Source: Paulownia fortunei (taxonomy: Eukaryota; Streptophyta; Magnoliopsida; Lamiales; Paulowniaceae). Taken from it: a stretch of 64,000 nt of DNA. The stretch covers positions 16,869,420 to 16,933,419 of the forward strand of contig CM033116.1 of assembly GCA_019321725.1 (NCBI GenBank), written 5' to 3'. Below, one piece after another: positions 23,661 through 36,403 of this stretch (its first letter is position 1; every line of letters starts with the position of its first letter). The translations under genes and the position numbers were made by a program. Below the pieces are notes generated by a model that saw nothing but the letters and a program-made list of their open reading frames with translations, was not told the origin of the DNA and did not search any database.

Positions 23661-25020
23661 TATGTGCAACATTTTATGCTCTCTTACATTTTTTATCCTT
23701 ACCCTTTCTTTGTAAGCCAATACCTAGGCCTTACGTTACAAGTTTATTGAAGTCTATTTGATCTTAGTTTGCAAGTATCTGCATTAGTGAAGAAGTTGTA
23801 TGAAAAGCAAGCCTATGGAACATCTGAACTTCTTTGCTCATATCATGAGAGTCATTAGTGGTGAAATTCATACCTAAAATATATGCATGAAACTTGAGGT
23901 TGACACTTCACACACACATTTTGAATTCATAACCAGATTGATAAAGCACAAGTTTGTAATGTTATTCAACTAGCTTTATGACTAACCTTTAGACTTATGT
24001 GCAATAAAGATTTACGAGGAATTTGAATTGGTTGATCAAGCTTAGTAATTTATGATCAAAGTATGAGCCTATGATGGTTTGATTTTGAATTTTGCCCAAG
24101 AAATTGGGGGTTTAAGACAATGGGAAAAGGGAGCTACTTTGGGCAAGTAGAATCTAAAGCTAGAAGTGAAGACTCTCGAATGGGGTTGTAACTTTTACTT
24201 TAGTTTTCTTTTGATTTTGTTTAGTTCTAAAGAATATTGGAAAGGCATGATGTTGAGAAACAAGTGTTGTTGGCTTTATTTCACTATGAACTAAATTCAA
24301 CTTGTCCAAGGCTTGGAAAACTATTTCTATGAAGTTGTGAATTGTTAACTTGTATGCGATGTGGATGATTATTGATTTGTGATAAGCATGCACTACATAT
24401 TTAACGTTTCTTGAAATTTGGTCAGTTTTGAGATGAACTTTGTTATTATGATTGAGACTGTGAGGTAGTGTCACAATAAGTGCTCATATAGTGTATGTCG
24501 TCGGTTAGGTCAATATAGGAATATAGGAGTTAGCACATGCAGTAGTCATAGACTTGATTGTTGAAAGCTAAAGGAAATCACAAAGCCTACTTTATTATTG
24601 GATAGCTAAACTTGTATAGGAATATACTGGTTGCTTTCTCATAATAGGTGTGGTACATTTTAGAAAAGAGTATCGCATAATATTGGAGTTCCTGTTGTCA
24701 CACAATTCAATGTCAATCCCATTTACTAACTTGTAAGAATTCATAATGTAATAGAATGGACAATTTGTCGCCTTGGTACTTCTTCACCTAATTTTTAATC
24801 CCTTGTTTTTCTTGATTGTTTTTGTTGCTTGTTAATTTCTAGTTTTAAATTTTCAAATCAATCAACCAAACTTTCGATAGGTTAAATATAGTTGGATTAT
24901 CTACACTTCAGTAGTTGCTCACATACTCTCTAGGGACACAATACCGCATACCCATATACTTTATTACTTGGTTAGCCCATACACTTGCAGAATTTGATTT
25001 CATTTAAGTAAAAGCCACAC
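23661..25020. other. Unclassified dispersed-repeat DNA
   Basis: No protein domain is seen. The right edge on the minus strand has a CAAGTGTATGGGCTAACC stretch with a following GTATGCGGTATTG, loosely like the left edge of the 1798-3640 insertion, so this may be another insertion of that kind splitting the family II 3' end. The class is unknown. Confidence 0.35.
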
Positions 25021-25559
25021 CAATTACTTATTCTCTCAAATGAAATTCTATACAAACAAGCTAACTTAGTTTTGATTTTCCCTAGTAAAAGCCTATATGA
25101 CTCACTTGGCTAATTAGTGAACTCTAAGTTCTGAACGGTCAACCGTTATTGCAAGCCCAGCCGATAGACTCCACGCCTAACATATCAAGTTTGGGTCTCC
25201 ATTATGTTAATTGTTTTGACCTTGAACTCTCTTAGGTACTGCAAGCATTTTAGAGAATCCGCCTAACAAAGGTTCTCATAGAACTGACCATGTTCACACT
25301 CACATAGATGACATACTATAAGTAGTGTCCTACCATACTACACTTGTATTATCATAAGATATAGGCATCATTAAAAGCAATGCTTATCCTTAACCCATTT
25401 GTAGGTAGCACTTATTATATTATAGAAATGGGATTGAATTAAATTCCTAAGCACTTCCCATTGTGTCATTCATAACTAGTTTTTCTATAGAATCTAGTCC
25501 TTGGGATCTTCATTCGCCAAGTCAAGTTTCCATTAAGATGACTCATTAAATCTTTAAGC

Positions 25560-26930
25560 TTTAAACCTATTTCCCTTGATACACAGTCTATTATCTCTCT
25601 TGATAACCCCTTAGTAAATGAACCCATTAGGTTATCTTTGATTTCAAAAAATCAATTGATATAATTCCATTAGAGACCAGCTGCCTAACGGTATCATGTC
25701 TATGAACAATATGCCTTGATTTACCATTGTATGGAACATTTGGTGCCCTAGCTATAGCTACTTGGCTATCGAATGCATATTGTTGGCACTGATTTTACCA
25801 TATTGGAACATCTTCTACAATAGTTCTTAACCAGTTATGTCCTTCTCTAGCTTTATCTATATCTATAAACTCATATTCCATAGTAGAACGAGCTATGTAG
25901 GTTTGTTTAGAAGATTTTGACCGTATAGAACCACCAACAAGAGTAAATATATAACCACTAGTTGACTTAAATGCATGAAATACTGAAATTCAGTTTGCAT
26001 CACTATATCTTTCAATAACTGGAGAATATTTTTCGTAGTGTAATGTATACTCCTTAATTCTTTTCAAGTATTTGAATAATCTAAGTAATGTACTTCGATG
26101 GTCATTACTTAGGTTAATTGTAAATCTACTTAGCTTACTTACAGAGTAAGCTATGCCCGACCATGTACAATTTATTAAGTACATTAGGATTTCAATAATT
26201 TGGGATATCATAACTATTGTTCTCCATTTTCGGTATTCTTGTGGAGAATAACATATGGAAGAAATAGATTATTCTCTTTAATACTATGAGACTTAAACAT
26301 CTCAACCATTTTATCAATTTAATGTGTTTGATATAATGATATCCAATCAAGTGTTCTTGAGATCTTCATTCCCAACATCACATTTGCTTCGCCCATATTT
26401 TTCATGTCAACTTTATTGGTGAGAATTTTTTTATCTTATTGATGATTTCTGAATTAGTGCCTAATATGAACATATCGTGTACATAAAAGCATACAAGTAC
26501 ATGTGTTTCTCCAAATTTCTTTGAGTAGACACATTCACCACACTCATTTGTGCTGAACCCCAATTCTTATCATGACACCATCAAACTTCTCATGCCATTA
26601 TTTAGGGGCTTGCTTCAAACCATAAAAAGATTTAACAAGTCTACATACTTTATGTTCTTTTCCTATTTCTTTGAAGCTTTTTGGTTGTTGTATGTAAATT
26701 TCTTTATCCAGATCACCATTTTAAAATGCGGTTTTGACATCCATTTGATGTATATGCAAATCATACAAGGTTGTTATGGAAATTAAAACCCATATAGACA
26801 TAATCCTTGTTATGAGTGAATATATGTCAAAATAGTCAACACCTTTCTTTTGACAATATCCTATGGCAAAAAGTCTAGCCTTATATTTATCAATAGAACC
26901 ATTAGCCTTTGACTTTTCCTTAAATATCAT
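25560..26930 (-). pseudogene. Family II RT and RNase H pseudogene
   Basis: The minus strand reads ANGSIDKYKARL and LHIHQMDVKTAF (RT palm region, 26930-26721), then QQPKSF, FYGLKQAPK and further RT in shifted frames. The RT/RNase H connection MYLINCTWSGIAYSVSKLSR is at 26211-25990, and RNase H continues with ARSTMEYE and SRHI-type motifs to about 25600. The YVDD region (near 26480) is destroyed by shifts. Confidence 0.75.
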
Positions 26931-27460
26931 TTTGCATGCATTTGGTTTAGTTCTATAGGAAGATCAACCAATTGATAAGTGTTATTTCCTAGAATGGAAT
27001 CTATTTCACTATCAATAGCTTTTTTCTCAAATAAAGCTTCTAGGCTATACATAGCATCGTTAAAGGTTTGAAGTTTATTCTCATTCATATATGTCATATC
27101 ATCTAGACCAAAAGACTTAGCCACTTTGCTCTTTTACATTTTTTTAGGTTTAGATTCTATATCATTCTTAAACGCAGATTCATGCATTCTCTTTGAGTAT
27201 TCTATTGAATATCTCCTTTTGAATGGAACACATCTTTAAATAATTCAGCATCTTTGTATTCAATGATTGTGTTCACATGAATATCGTGTATATCAAATTT
27301 ATGTACCAAAACTTTGTATGCACTACTACTCATTATATATCCAATAAAAATTCAATCAATAGTTTTAAGACCTAATAACCTCTTTTGGAGGTGGTACAAC
27401 TACTTTAGCTGGGCACCCCCATACTTTTAAGTATTTATAGGAAGGCTTTCTTAAGGAAGC
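26927..27460 (-). pseudogene. Family II integrase C-terminal piece and RT N-terminal linker
   Basis: Immediately after the GAG-pre-integrase end (CHVN, about 27462) the minus strand reads KPSYKYLKVWGCPAKV. That sequence normally lies after the integrase catalytic core. Both catalytic Asp residues and the Glu are therefore missing through a deletion of several hundred bases. The ORF 27124-26927 (NNTYQLVDLP) is the linker leading into RT. Confidence 0.65.
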
Positions 27461-27811
27461 TCAGTTAACATGACATAATCTATTGTGCCATAAAATTAAA
27501 GACTTAAGAAAGTAAACAAAAGGTAAACTTTTATTACTTCCAGCATTTCGAAGTACAAGCATCACATTTAATTTGAATAGCCCTTTGCCTAAGTATCCCT
27601 TATCTACAAATTGACCATTTTTTGTCAGTATAAATTTATGAGAATCAAATACTAGCCTAAACACACTCTTGACAAGTAATGAACTAGATACCAAATTCAT
27701 TTGAATGTTTGGAACATTCATTACATCAACTAAGGTCAATTCCTTGTTTGATCTCATCTTTAGTAAGACTTTACCTAATCCAATAATATTGGAAGTTGAT
27801 GGGTTGCCCAT
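27461..27811 (-). pseudogene. Family II protease end and GAG-pre-integrase
   Basis: The 116-codon open stretch reads LTLVDVMNVPNIQMNLVSSSL, the segment after the copia protease, then FILTKNGQFVDKGYLGKGLF and the GAG-pre-integrase motif LWHNRLCHVN. The protease catalytic triplet lies upstream in decayed sequence. It is a fragment of a polyprotein, not a gene. Confidence 0.75.
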
Positions 27812-27999
27812 TAATCTGAATGTATGATGAGACCAGCTTATTGTTCGAGTAAATATGGTTGCAGCTCCTATGTCAACCTACCATTCTCTCAAGTTATTCA
27901 GCAAATTGGCTTCAAACATAATGATTGAGGGTATTAAGTTCGATATGTCTACTAGCATTATCTTCTTTTCAGTCACATTCACCTGGTTCTGGTTGTCTT

Positions 28000-28860
28000 T
28001 CTTTGGAAGTCAGTAATCTTTTGCCTTGTGGTTTAGCTTGTCATAGTTGTAGCAATCTCCCTTGAACCTCTTAGCATCTTTGTCCTTGGATGAACCAGGA
28101 TGCTTCTTTTTTTTGCTCTTTTTAGGTTTAGAGTCCTCTACCATGTTGGTCTTTGCCTCCATTCCCTTAGTAGAAACCTTATTGTTTTGCAACCCCATTA
28201 TCTTCATCTATTCAAAGATGAATAATCAAGTCCTTTATCATCATCTCTTTACATTTATGCTTGAGATAATTATTGAGATTTTTCCACAATGAAGCCAACT
28301 CCTCAATAAATGCAACAATCTAGAAAGATCCACTCAACACCATCCTTTCAGCTACAATATATGTAGCTTCTAGATTAGCTCATCACTATCTTTCTATCAA
28401 CCACCTTGAAGTCTAGAAACTTAATGACTATGAATTTTTCCAAACTGACATCCTTAGTTATGTACTTCTTTTCAAGTGATTTCTATAGCACCTTTGTCAT
28501 TTTGACCCAAAACTACACATTATACAATGTGTTATCCTGTCCACTGAGGATGTATTTCTTGTATAGAAAGTTTCTATGACTCCACGCATCGTAGGCAGCT
28601 CTCTTTTGGGGATCTCTTTCTTCATCCATAATGGTATGGGCATCTTCAGTTAGGAACCTCACTAGGTTCATATGGTGACATAAAACAACATCTATAGTTA
28701 CTCTCTTTTGGAGTGATGTTTCCCTCTTCTGAAGTCTACTCCAAAGAATTTTTCTAATTCTTCTTGTTAGGAAGTTGGAGATATGATGTATGGATTGGAG
28801 CTAGAAACTGCTCTAGTCCCTACCCTAGTTTGCTCATTCGTACTAGCCATAATCTATCTT
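28000..28860 (-). pseudogene. Family II gag pseudogene
   Basis: A start at about 28853 (MASTNEQTRVGTRAV) is followed by copia gag motifs in changing frames: THCIMCSF, MVLSGSF, SLWKNLNNYLKHKCKEMM and a basic region before a knuckle reading CYNYDKLNHKAKDY, where two of the zinc ligands (second and last Cys) are lost to Tyr. Stop codons interrupt it within the first 30 codons. A second copy of its first part lies at 46218-46430. Confidence 0.7.
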
Positions 28861-29826
28861 AAGAATTTGGAGTTAAAAGGAGATTTATTGAAAATTGCAG
28901 CTGAAGTGAGGTATGCACAAAGCAAATCTCCTTAAGACAGATTTTTTCCCTACACTAGTGCTATAGGAACATGGACGTCTGTCTTTCAAGAGACAACACT
29001 TCTTTACAAGATTAGTACAATACCATATTAATCTTGTTTGGCAGCCACAAACTTGACTGTATTATTCTTCAAAGAATAATTGAATTCTAAAATAATTAAA
29101 ATTATTTTAGTTGAAGCTTTAAAGGGAGAAAAGAGATGATTTAATTGACTTTGAATTAATTGAAGTGAGTTGGAATGAATGGCGGGTCTACTTATAGGCC
29201 TTTATGTGTCCATTTATGTAAGGCCATGTCTCTTAATCCAGTTGATCTAGACTGCTAGATTGTATATCTTGAGATCTAGCTGCAATCTAGTAGTTTAGAT
29301 TACATCCCTCCACAAAAGTCCACAACCTTACCATTCACCTCTGCCAACCAAATGAATATGTCCACTCATCTGCACCCCATCAGCATTAAAGACCAATTGC
29401 AGCCCTAACATCATTCCATGCAAGGTGCCACATGAACAAATCTACCACAACACTGCCACGTTGAGCTAGTTTCCATATCACCAAGCCACGACCACTCCAC
29501 CTTAATCAGGTTTCATATCTAGAAAAACTAAGTCTCCTCAGCTCCTCGTGATGATGCATCACAGTATCATGCCAAGCAGGCGCTACTTGTATAAATCCGC
29601 CACATCACTGAGCCACAACTTAGCCACTCCACCACAATCTGATTCTATTCCTAAAAAATCTAAGGCTCCTTACGATGACGTGTACATGTGAAGTGCAAAG
29701 TATGCCTCTAAAGCGACCTTTGCATGCAGGTTTGGTTGGAGCACCACTCTCATAGCTCCTTTAGGCTAGCTTAGGTTGCACTATAAGAAGAGCTCCATAA
29801 TATTATTTATTCTCTTAAGTGGAATT
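28861..29826 (-). repeat. Family II 5' LTR and leader (part)
   Basis: This precedes the minus-strand gag and is shared with 46430-47252 and partly with 21495-21830. A TATA-like box on the minus strand (CTATAAGTAGACCC, about 29185-29198) fits an LTR promoter. The 29660-29826 part is interrupted by the solo LTR at 29827, and LTR sequence resumes at 31968. A typical primer site next to gag was not found, so the exact LTR end is uncertain. Confidence 0.6.
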
Positions 29827-31962
29827 TGTTGGGTTCATAAAATCGTGGGACTTAATACAATAGAAGTTCAAACATTTATAAACATGCATGCATAATGATT
29901 TTACAAATAATCATGGATTTGATGCAATTTTTTCTTACACCCAAATATTTTATTTAACTAAAAACAAAATAGAGTTCACGATTATACCTTCAAGTACATT
30001 CCGACTGTAGAAGAGGATTTGAATTATTCAAATCACGATCTTTAGTCAGAAATTTAGTTAGCCCTAGGAATATAAATGTCTTCCCTATGACAATATCCAC
30101 ACGATGAGCAGGATCATGGATTTGAAACTTTTGCTAGAATGAATCAAATCCTTTTTTTTTCTAACAAAGATTTTTGGGAGTGCTGGTTAATTCCACTATG
30201 AACTTGTGATAGAAAAATTAATCAATTTATGTGTATAGTTTAGAATCAAATTGATATAACTAGACTAGAGAAATATGGAAGAAGATGAAAAATATTTTTC
30301 TGCTTAAAGGATGGACAATTTTTTTGCAGCTTCTCATGCTCTAAAAATCATCCCTTATAAGGTGTATTTAAATACACCTTCAAGTCCTGAGCTAATCCCA
30401 TTAAGTCTCTAATCTCCTTCCATATTTATCCTTTATTTATTTCCATCCAAGACATGTCATGGATTACTTTTCTATTAAGAATCAAAGTCTTAATTGATTC
30501 TTATCTAAGACGCGGAATCTTTCATTCAAAATCAAAGACCATCAATGGGCCTCTCCTACGAGCCCATTAAGATTGGGCTATCCACTAATTAATCTCTAGT
30601 AATTATTAAGCCCAATCAAATTAGTTACAGTGGACAACCTAATTAAATAGGCCCAACATAAATAATTCAATTATTTATATTAATTAAATTAATGTAACCC
30701 TTAAATTAATATAAAATCAATTTATTAATTACTCCTGAAAGAGCTTTTAATCTTAATTAGGTCAAATTAAATAATCCTTTTACTTAATTTGATGAATTAA
30801 TTTAACTATTAAATTAATTCTAACTCCAAGTTAATTAATCTTCATTAATTAACTTGATCCAACTCTTTGGATATTATTTTAGATAGAAGTGATCCATTTC
30901 ATTTTGTATGTGACCCATTAGATTCAAAACTAAGCTAGTAGTAAGCTTGCAACTATTGCAACTTAGTGAATATCTAAAATATATATTTTGATTAATTAAT
31001 CCAATTAATTAATCTGTGTTGGGATTAATTCCTTAATTCTAAGAACGTCACAAGTTAAGGAAAGCACATAGCAATGCATTATTGACTACCTAATCTTAGG
31101 TGAATTAGCAAGGGAACCTATTTCTATTATGAGTAACATGCAAGTCTGGTTCTTTCGTCAACTAATCTCCTGATTAAGCCTGGGGTATGAATTATTAGTT
31201 GAAATCCTAATTGACTTAATAACTATAATTTCATTTCTACTAACATTGACTCGTGATGAATTATTAGAAAATCCTGTCTAATATTCATCCTGCTCTAGCC
31301 AGAGTTTTTTCAAGTCAAAGATTATAAAATGTATAGGAAGTTCACCTATTCTACCAAGTAGGTGGCGGATTTTTTGTTGTCTACTCATTAACCTCTATAC
31401 ACAAAGACCATATACCCAACTTAAACCTTTATGATTGTCATGCAATTGAAAAATACATCAAAGTATATGATCTCTTGTATATGGCTAGCAAGGTGCCTCA
31501 AGTGACATGACTATTTTGTACACTATTGTTACTGGAAAATTTTTATTAGACAAACAACATTTTCAATGAGAACTTTCTATGGGCCTGTTTGGTGTACTCA
31601 TTCCCCAACAAGCACCCACATGTGTGCACTGACATCGCCATGTCAATGTCTATGAAGAGAGATATCTTCCTTTCGAGTATGTATCATGTGTGCAAGTGTT
31701 TACAAACTTATCGATGTCCCATCTCAATGAACCTACGACTCGCATCTAGTTTAAGACCAAAGCAATATAAGCATATTTCATGATCGCCATCATAAATGTG
31801 ATGATGCCTCATAGCTAAATATGGTTTAGGAACTTTATCAATTTGACTATTTTCAATTGAAGATAAAGAAAATGCCAATTTTATTAATATATTTTGAATA
31901 AGATTATTTTTAAAAAAGTATACAAACAACCATCAATTGGCACGCTGGATACTACTCTAATA
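29827..31962 (-). repeat. Family I solo LTR (minus strand)
   Basis: A complete LTR, 2136 bp, reads on the minus strand from TATTAGAGTAGTATCC to ...GAACCCAACA. It is flanked by perfect 5-bp duplications GAATT (29822-29826 and 31963-31967) with no internal region. That is the product of recombination between the two LTRs of a full element. It sits inside the family II LTR. Short ORFs within it (31589-31929) match those of other family I LTRs and are not genes. Confidence 0.9.
30359..30380. repeat. Perfect 22-bp palindrome in solo LTR
   Basis: GGTGTATTTAAATACACC with two more paired bases each side is a perfect palindrome. It lies in the core promoter region of the LTR, where other copies have their TATATAAAG box. 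Confidence 0.9.
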
Positions 31963-31967
31963 GAATT

Positions 31968-32083
31968 CTAGTTAAACAAGCTAACCTAGTTTTGGTTTTC
32001 CTATGTGGGATACTTTCCCACATTAGATGCCCACTTTGGAGACATCTCTATTCACACACTTATTTCCCCCCAAAATTCCAATA
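31968..32083 (-). repeat. Family II LTR, outer end
   Basis: It continues the family II LTR beyond the solo LTR. On the minus strand it reads TATTGGAATTTTGGGG...GTGGGAAAGTATCCCACAT, resembling an LTR start with TG changed to TA. The segment CAAGCTAACCTAGTTTTGG also occurs at 25055-25075. The outer boundary is inferred. Confidence 0.45.
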
Positions 32084-33056
32084 GGTAGGATATTCTTTGC
32101 TTGGGAAAAATATAATTGATCAAGAACTAATCATCCCAACTCATGGTGTTTATGGGGGATGCAGCTACCTCATGCCGACTGTCATCTTATTATGGTGCTT
32201 TGAGCTACCAAGAGTATATGGAAATAAAATTATACATCTGCTAATAACTATAGCTTTTAGCCTACTGATAAGCACTTAAAGAATTTCTAACTTTTTAAAA
32301 AAACATAAAGGTTTTATTTGACATGTGTCAAAAAATAGGAGTGAGTGTAAATAAATAACAATAGAGTATCACGAGAAGCATTCGCTTGATCTCAAATTCA
32401 GCGTACAATGTCCCTCAAATCTGGATAGAAATCTAAATTTCGTGGAGGTTAAAATATTTCAAGCCTTAAAGGACGCCATGAAAACATTGGATTGAAGACT
32501 TTTATGTGTTTCTTATATACTTGGAGCTTCAACTTAATTGAGAATATAGGCCATATCAATTTAGGATCTCGTGCTATGTTCTTTTTTAAAAAGTCTTGTT
32601 CATCTTCTATTGGAAAAACCAATGAGAATAGCTCAAGTAGCAAAGGATAAGATCCAACTCAATTTCAATTTCATAGCATTAGTTTTTTTCCACTATGATC
32701 TGTGCTTTTTATATAAGTTTTGTGTTTAATTATCTACGTATAATATTCATGTAGTGATATAGTCAAACACCTATCAATTTTTTCCACAAACTTATATTTG
32801 TTTATGAGTTTCTCTCAAAAACAAGTTCACAACATATTTTCCACTTTTCAAAAATATATTCACATACAAACATCTTTTTATAAAAAAAGATAAAAAAAAT
32901 CATGTTACATCAACTATAATCATTATACTTTTATCTTCCATCTATATACTATTTTTAAAAAATATATTAGGACATGAATATGTCCTAATATATTTTTTAA
33001 AGAAAAACATTTCTTGTCAATTATAATCAATGTACTTTTATCTCACATCCAAATAC
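32084..33056. other. Unassigned DNA between family II LTR and element C
   Basis: AT-rich sequence without a recognised gene. A minus-strand 64-codon ORF (32643-32449) has a protein-like composition but I cannot assign it. Near the right end is a perfect hairpin flanked by a direct repeat. The sequence ends with the AATAC duplication of element C. Confidence 0.5.
32954..33001. repeat. Perfect 22-bp inverted repeat with 4-base loop
   Basis: Arms 32954-32975 and 32980-33001 are exact reverse complements around GAAT. On both sides lies a related stretch of about 44 bp (32905-32950 and 33013-33058), each containing ATAATCA..TACTTTTATCT. This gives a direct repeat flanking a hairpin. Confidence 0.85.
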
Positions 33057-35205
33057 TATTAGAGTAGTATCCGGCGTGCCAATTAGATTGGGCGTCTTTT
33101 ATACTCTTGTATTTATAAAAATAATATTTTTCAAATCATAATAATAAAATAGGCAAATTGTTTTATCTTTAATTGCATATAGTAAGTAGATAAAGTTCCT
33201 AGACCAAACTTAGTTATGGGGCATGGTCACGCAATTGATGGTGATCATGGAATATGCATCAATGTCTTTGGATTTAAATTAATTTCGAATCAAGGGCTTT
33301 TTGAGATGAGACATCAAATAGCTCAATAAACTCACGCATACGATGCATGTTCGCAAGAGGAGGATGTTTTTCTCCATATACATTAATGTAGTGATGCTAA
33401 TGCATGTATGCGGGTACTTGTTAGAGAACAAGTACACTAAACAAGCCAATTGGAAACATTGCTTATCAAAATAAGAATTTTTATGTTATGGTAGTACACA
33501 ATTAGTCCTTGGACTTGAGGCACCATAGTGGCTTTGGGAATGTCATTTTCCATTTTGATGTATCTTCTAATTGCTTGATAATCATAAAGAGGTACGTTTG
33601 ATATTGCATTAATATGTATGGAGATTAATGAGTAGCCAACAAATGATCCATTTCTTATCTAGTATCACAAGTGAATCTCCTATATTTTCATAGTTCATGA
33701 CTAAAAAGTCTTTAACCAAAGCAGGATGAATGTTAGACGGGGATTTTCTAATGATTCGTCATGGGTCATTAAAACTTGAAATATAATCATAGTTATAGAG
33801 TAATTAGGGTTTCAACTATTAATCCATGTCCTATACTCAATGGGAAGATTGGTTGACAGAATGACCTTACGTGTATGATACTCATAATTGAAATAGGTTC
33901 ACTCGTTATTTCACCTAAGTCTAGGTAGTCATGATACACTTTTTAGGTGTTTTCCATGACTGGTGAAGTTTTTGAAAATTAAGGAATTAATTTCAAGTGA
34001 ATTAATTAATTAGATTAATTAATCAAAATAATTATTATTCATAAGTTGCAAATATTACAAATGCACTACTAGCTTAGTTGTAAACCTAAAGAGTCACACA
34101 TAATTTGAGATGGAACGTTTTAACTTAGGAATTGATCCAAGGAGTTGGACATGGAGATTAATTAATTGGGATTTAAATTAATTCATTGAGTTGAATTAAT
34201 TATTTAATTAAATAATAAGATTATTTAATTAGACCTAATATGATTAGAAAGTCCAAATGAAGTGAAATAATTATTTGATTAGATCAAATTAATTACAAAT
34301 TAATTGTGTAGACCATAAATTAATTTAATTGTTAAAATAATTTACTCAATTAAGTAATTATATTATTTAATTGGATCAAATTTGATTAGGTGGACTATAT
34401 CAAATTAATTAATTAAATTTGAGTTAAAATAATTAATGAGATTAATTGTGGAATTGATTTCAAAACCAAGTAAATTTCAAAGAACAATTTACGAGAGGCC
34501 CATGTGGGTTGTTGAAAAATGATGGAAACTCAAGAATTTAAAATTCTTAGGGGACTCTAAATATCTTTGAAAGATATGAAGGGATAGAGTTGGAATTTTT
34601 GGAACAACTAAAAATTTTTCAACCAATTAAAAAGAAACCAAAAATACAAAGAATGGGACTTTTGGAATTTTTGAGTCCCCTTATATAAAGTATAGGGGCC
34701 TAAAATTTGAGGCTAATAAAAGCCCTAAAATTTGAGGCCATCATATAATTAGAGAGAAAAATAATTTTTCTTTTCCCATTATTTATTCCACCAAAATTGC
34801 ATCCCTTGTCCAAGTATTAATTCTTTTATTACTAGTTGATAATAAGAATTAGTATTCACTATATTCACTCCAAATCTAGGTTAGTAAAAGAATTCAAATT
34901 TCTAGCGGAATTTGAATTCCGTGTTCCTGCTCAATGTATGGATTTCTTTAGAGGAGAGATATTTAGATTCTTATGAATTAGAATTCAGAAAAAGGCTAGC
35001 AATCGATTGCTCCAATCCCTACAACAATCGAAGTGTATAAAGGTATAAATCAAAGTTGTTTTAATTTATTTATTACACCATTGGAAATTGCAAGATCAAT
35101 AAAAATTACATCGAATCCGGGGTGATGCTGTAACTGTTATAGCATGTTTGTTTTTAAATTTTTATTTTTTCGCTGCACATACCTCGGGATCATGTAAACC
35201 CAATA
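33057..35205 (+). repeat. 5' LTR of element C
   Basis: It begins TATTAGAGTAGTATCC (TG changed to TA) and ends ATGTAAACCCAATA, 2149 bp. The TATA box TTATATAAAG is at 34680-34689. A TTAATT-rich block lies at 34000-34440. It is collinear with 40203-42365. Confidence 0.88.
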
Positions 35206-35206
35206 G

Positions 35207-35219
35207 TGGTATCAGAGTT
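35207..35219 (+). other. Primer-binding site of element C
   Basis: TGGTATCAGAGTT starts one base after the LTR and matches TGGTATCAGAGCC except for the last two bases, the usual C-to-T decay. Confidence 0.85.
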
Positions 35220-35387
35220 GTGGTTTGCACAATTCCAATAGGATTCAATTTATGCCTGCAAATTCAATTGTTAAATTCTTCTTGATTTTTATATTTCTGA
35301 TTGGGAGAAAATTGTCTTTTAATTTATTTAATTATTAAACAGAATATGTATGATTTAATTTGATTCAATTAGAGAAGCAAAACACAT

Positions 35388-35455
35388 GGCATGATCGTGT
35401 GCTACAGCGCGGGGCGCTACGTGTGCATGTTGCTTGGGAGATGGGGTGTTGGACA
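35388..35455. repeat. GC-rich leader block of element C
   Basis: A short GC-rich island (GCTACAGCGCGGGGCGCTAC) about 180 bp after the primer site has no evident similarity to the blocks at the same place in elements A and B. Confidence 0.6.
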
Positions 35456-36403
35456 TTACATTTTTTAAATGAGAGTAGAATAAGGTAAGATTTTTCTTTT
35501 TTATTTTTCATTAACAAGAAGAAGGAGTAAGATAAGAATGAAGAGAAGGCCCATGAATGTATGGAATATATTAATTTAATAAAAAATAGTTTTTATTTCT
35601 ATTTTATTATCTTTAGATTGACCTAAATCAAATAGAATTAGCCTATGATCATCTTGATTATGTACATGTTAGATGCATGCGTAGGATTTATTCAATATTT
35701 TCAAATAATAAGTTTGTTGTCAATTAAATGCAAACACATTAAATAAACTAAGATTAAAATTGGTGAAGTCTTGGTTAAAACAAATAACCCCACTTGAATT
35801 AAAATCAAGTAAAGGAATTTTTAAATTTCAGTTTCAAGCAAATATGGATAAAATTAGTTTGGACCCAATAATCCATGCCTACCTTCAAAAGTAGTTGACA
35901 TGATGATGCTACCTTACTTTATCATTGGCCATGAGTCGTAGAATGAATTTGTAATGGAAAGCTATAATCTCTACTAAGCATGGTGATGCAAATAGGATGG
36001 ACTCGTCTCTATATTAGCCATGAGTCGTGGAACATTTTGATACTTCATCTACATGGAGATTTGATGGGTCTTACTTGATACTTAGTACCATATAGGCTCA
36101 TAAAATTGGAGTATATAGAAAGAAGTGAGGTAAAATATCTTGAGTGTTGCATGGAGATACAATTGTTAAAAGTTATCTACTTTTTAATATATTTTATGTG
36201 CTCATAAAATTGGGGCATAAGATATATTGATTAGGCCTCAAGCCCACTAGAAAATAAGATTTTCGAAATTACCATTAGGGGTGATGGAATTTGAATAAAA
36301 TAATATGAGTCATTTATTGCTAAAGACCTTGTTACAAATGAATATATTTTTTGAAAGTATGTTAATTTTCTACCTTGTTTAAATTTTTGTAAATTACCTA
36401 TAA

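Larger units (their letters stand above)
25030..28860 (-). mobile_element. Internal region of family II Ty1/copia element (minus strand)
   Basis: Read on the minus strand from 28860 downward: gag, zinc knuckle, protease end and GAG-pre-integrase, a short integrase C-terminal piece, RT and RNase H, then a non-coding tail (25490-25030). The layout is Ty1/copia but the sequence differs clearly from family I. The integrase core is deleted and many stops are present. The tail (around 25030-25090) also matches DNA flanking the solo LTR at 31968-32000. Confidence 0.75.

Noticed and set aside
32449..32643. Minus-strand 64-codon ORF with balanced composition
   Set aside because: I could not assign a family, and upstream and downstream frames are broken. 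A captured gene fragment is possible but not supported.
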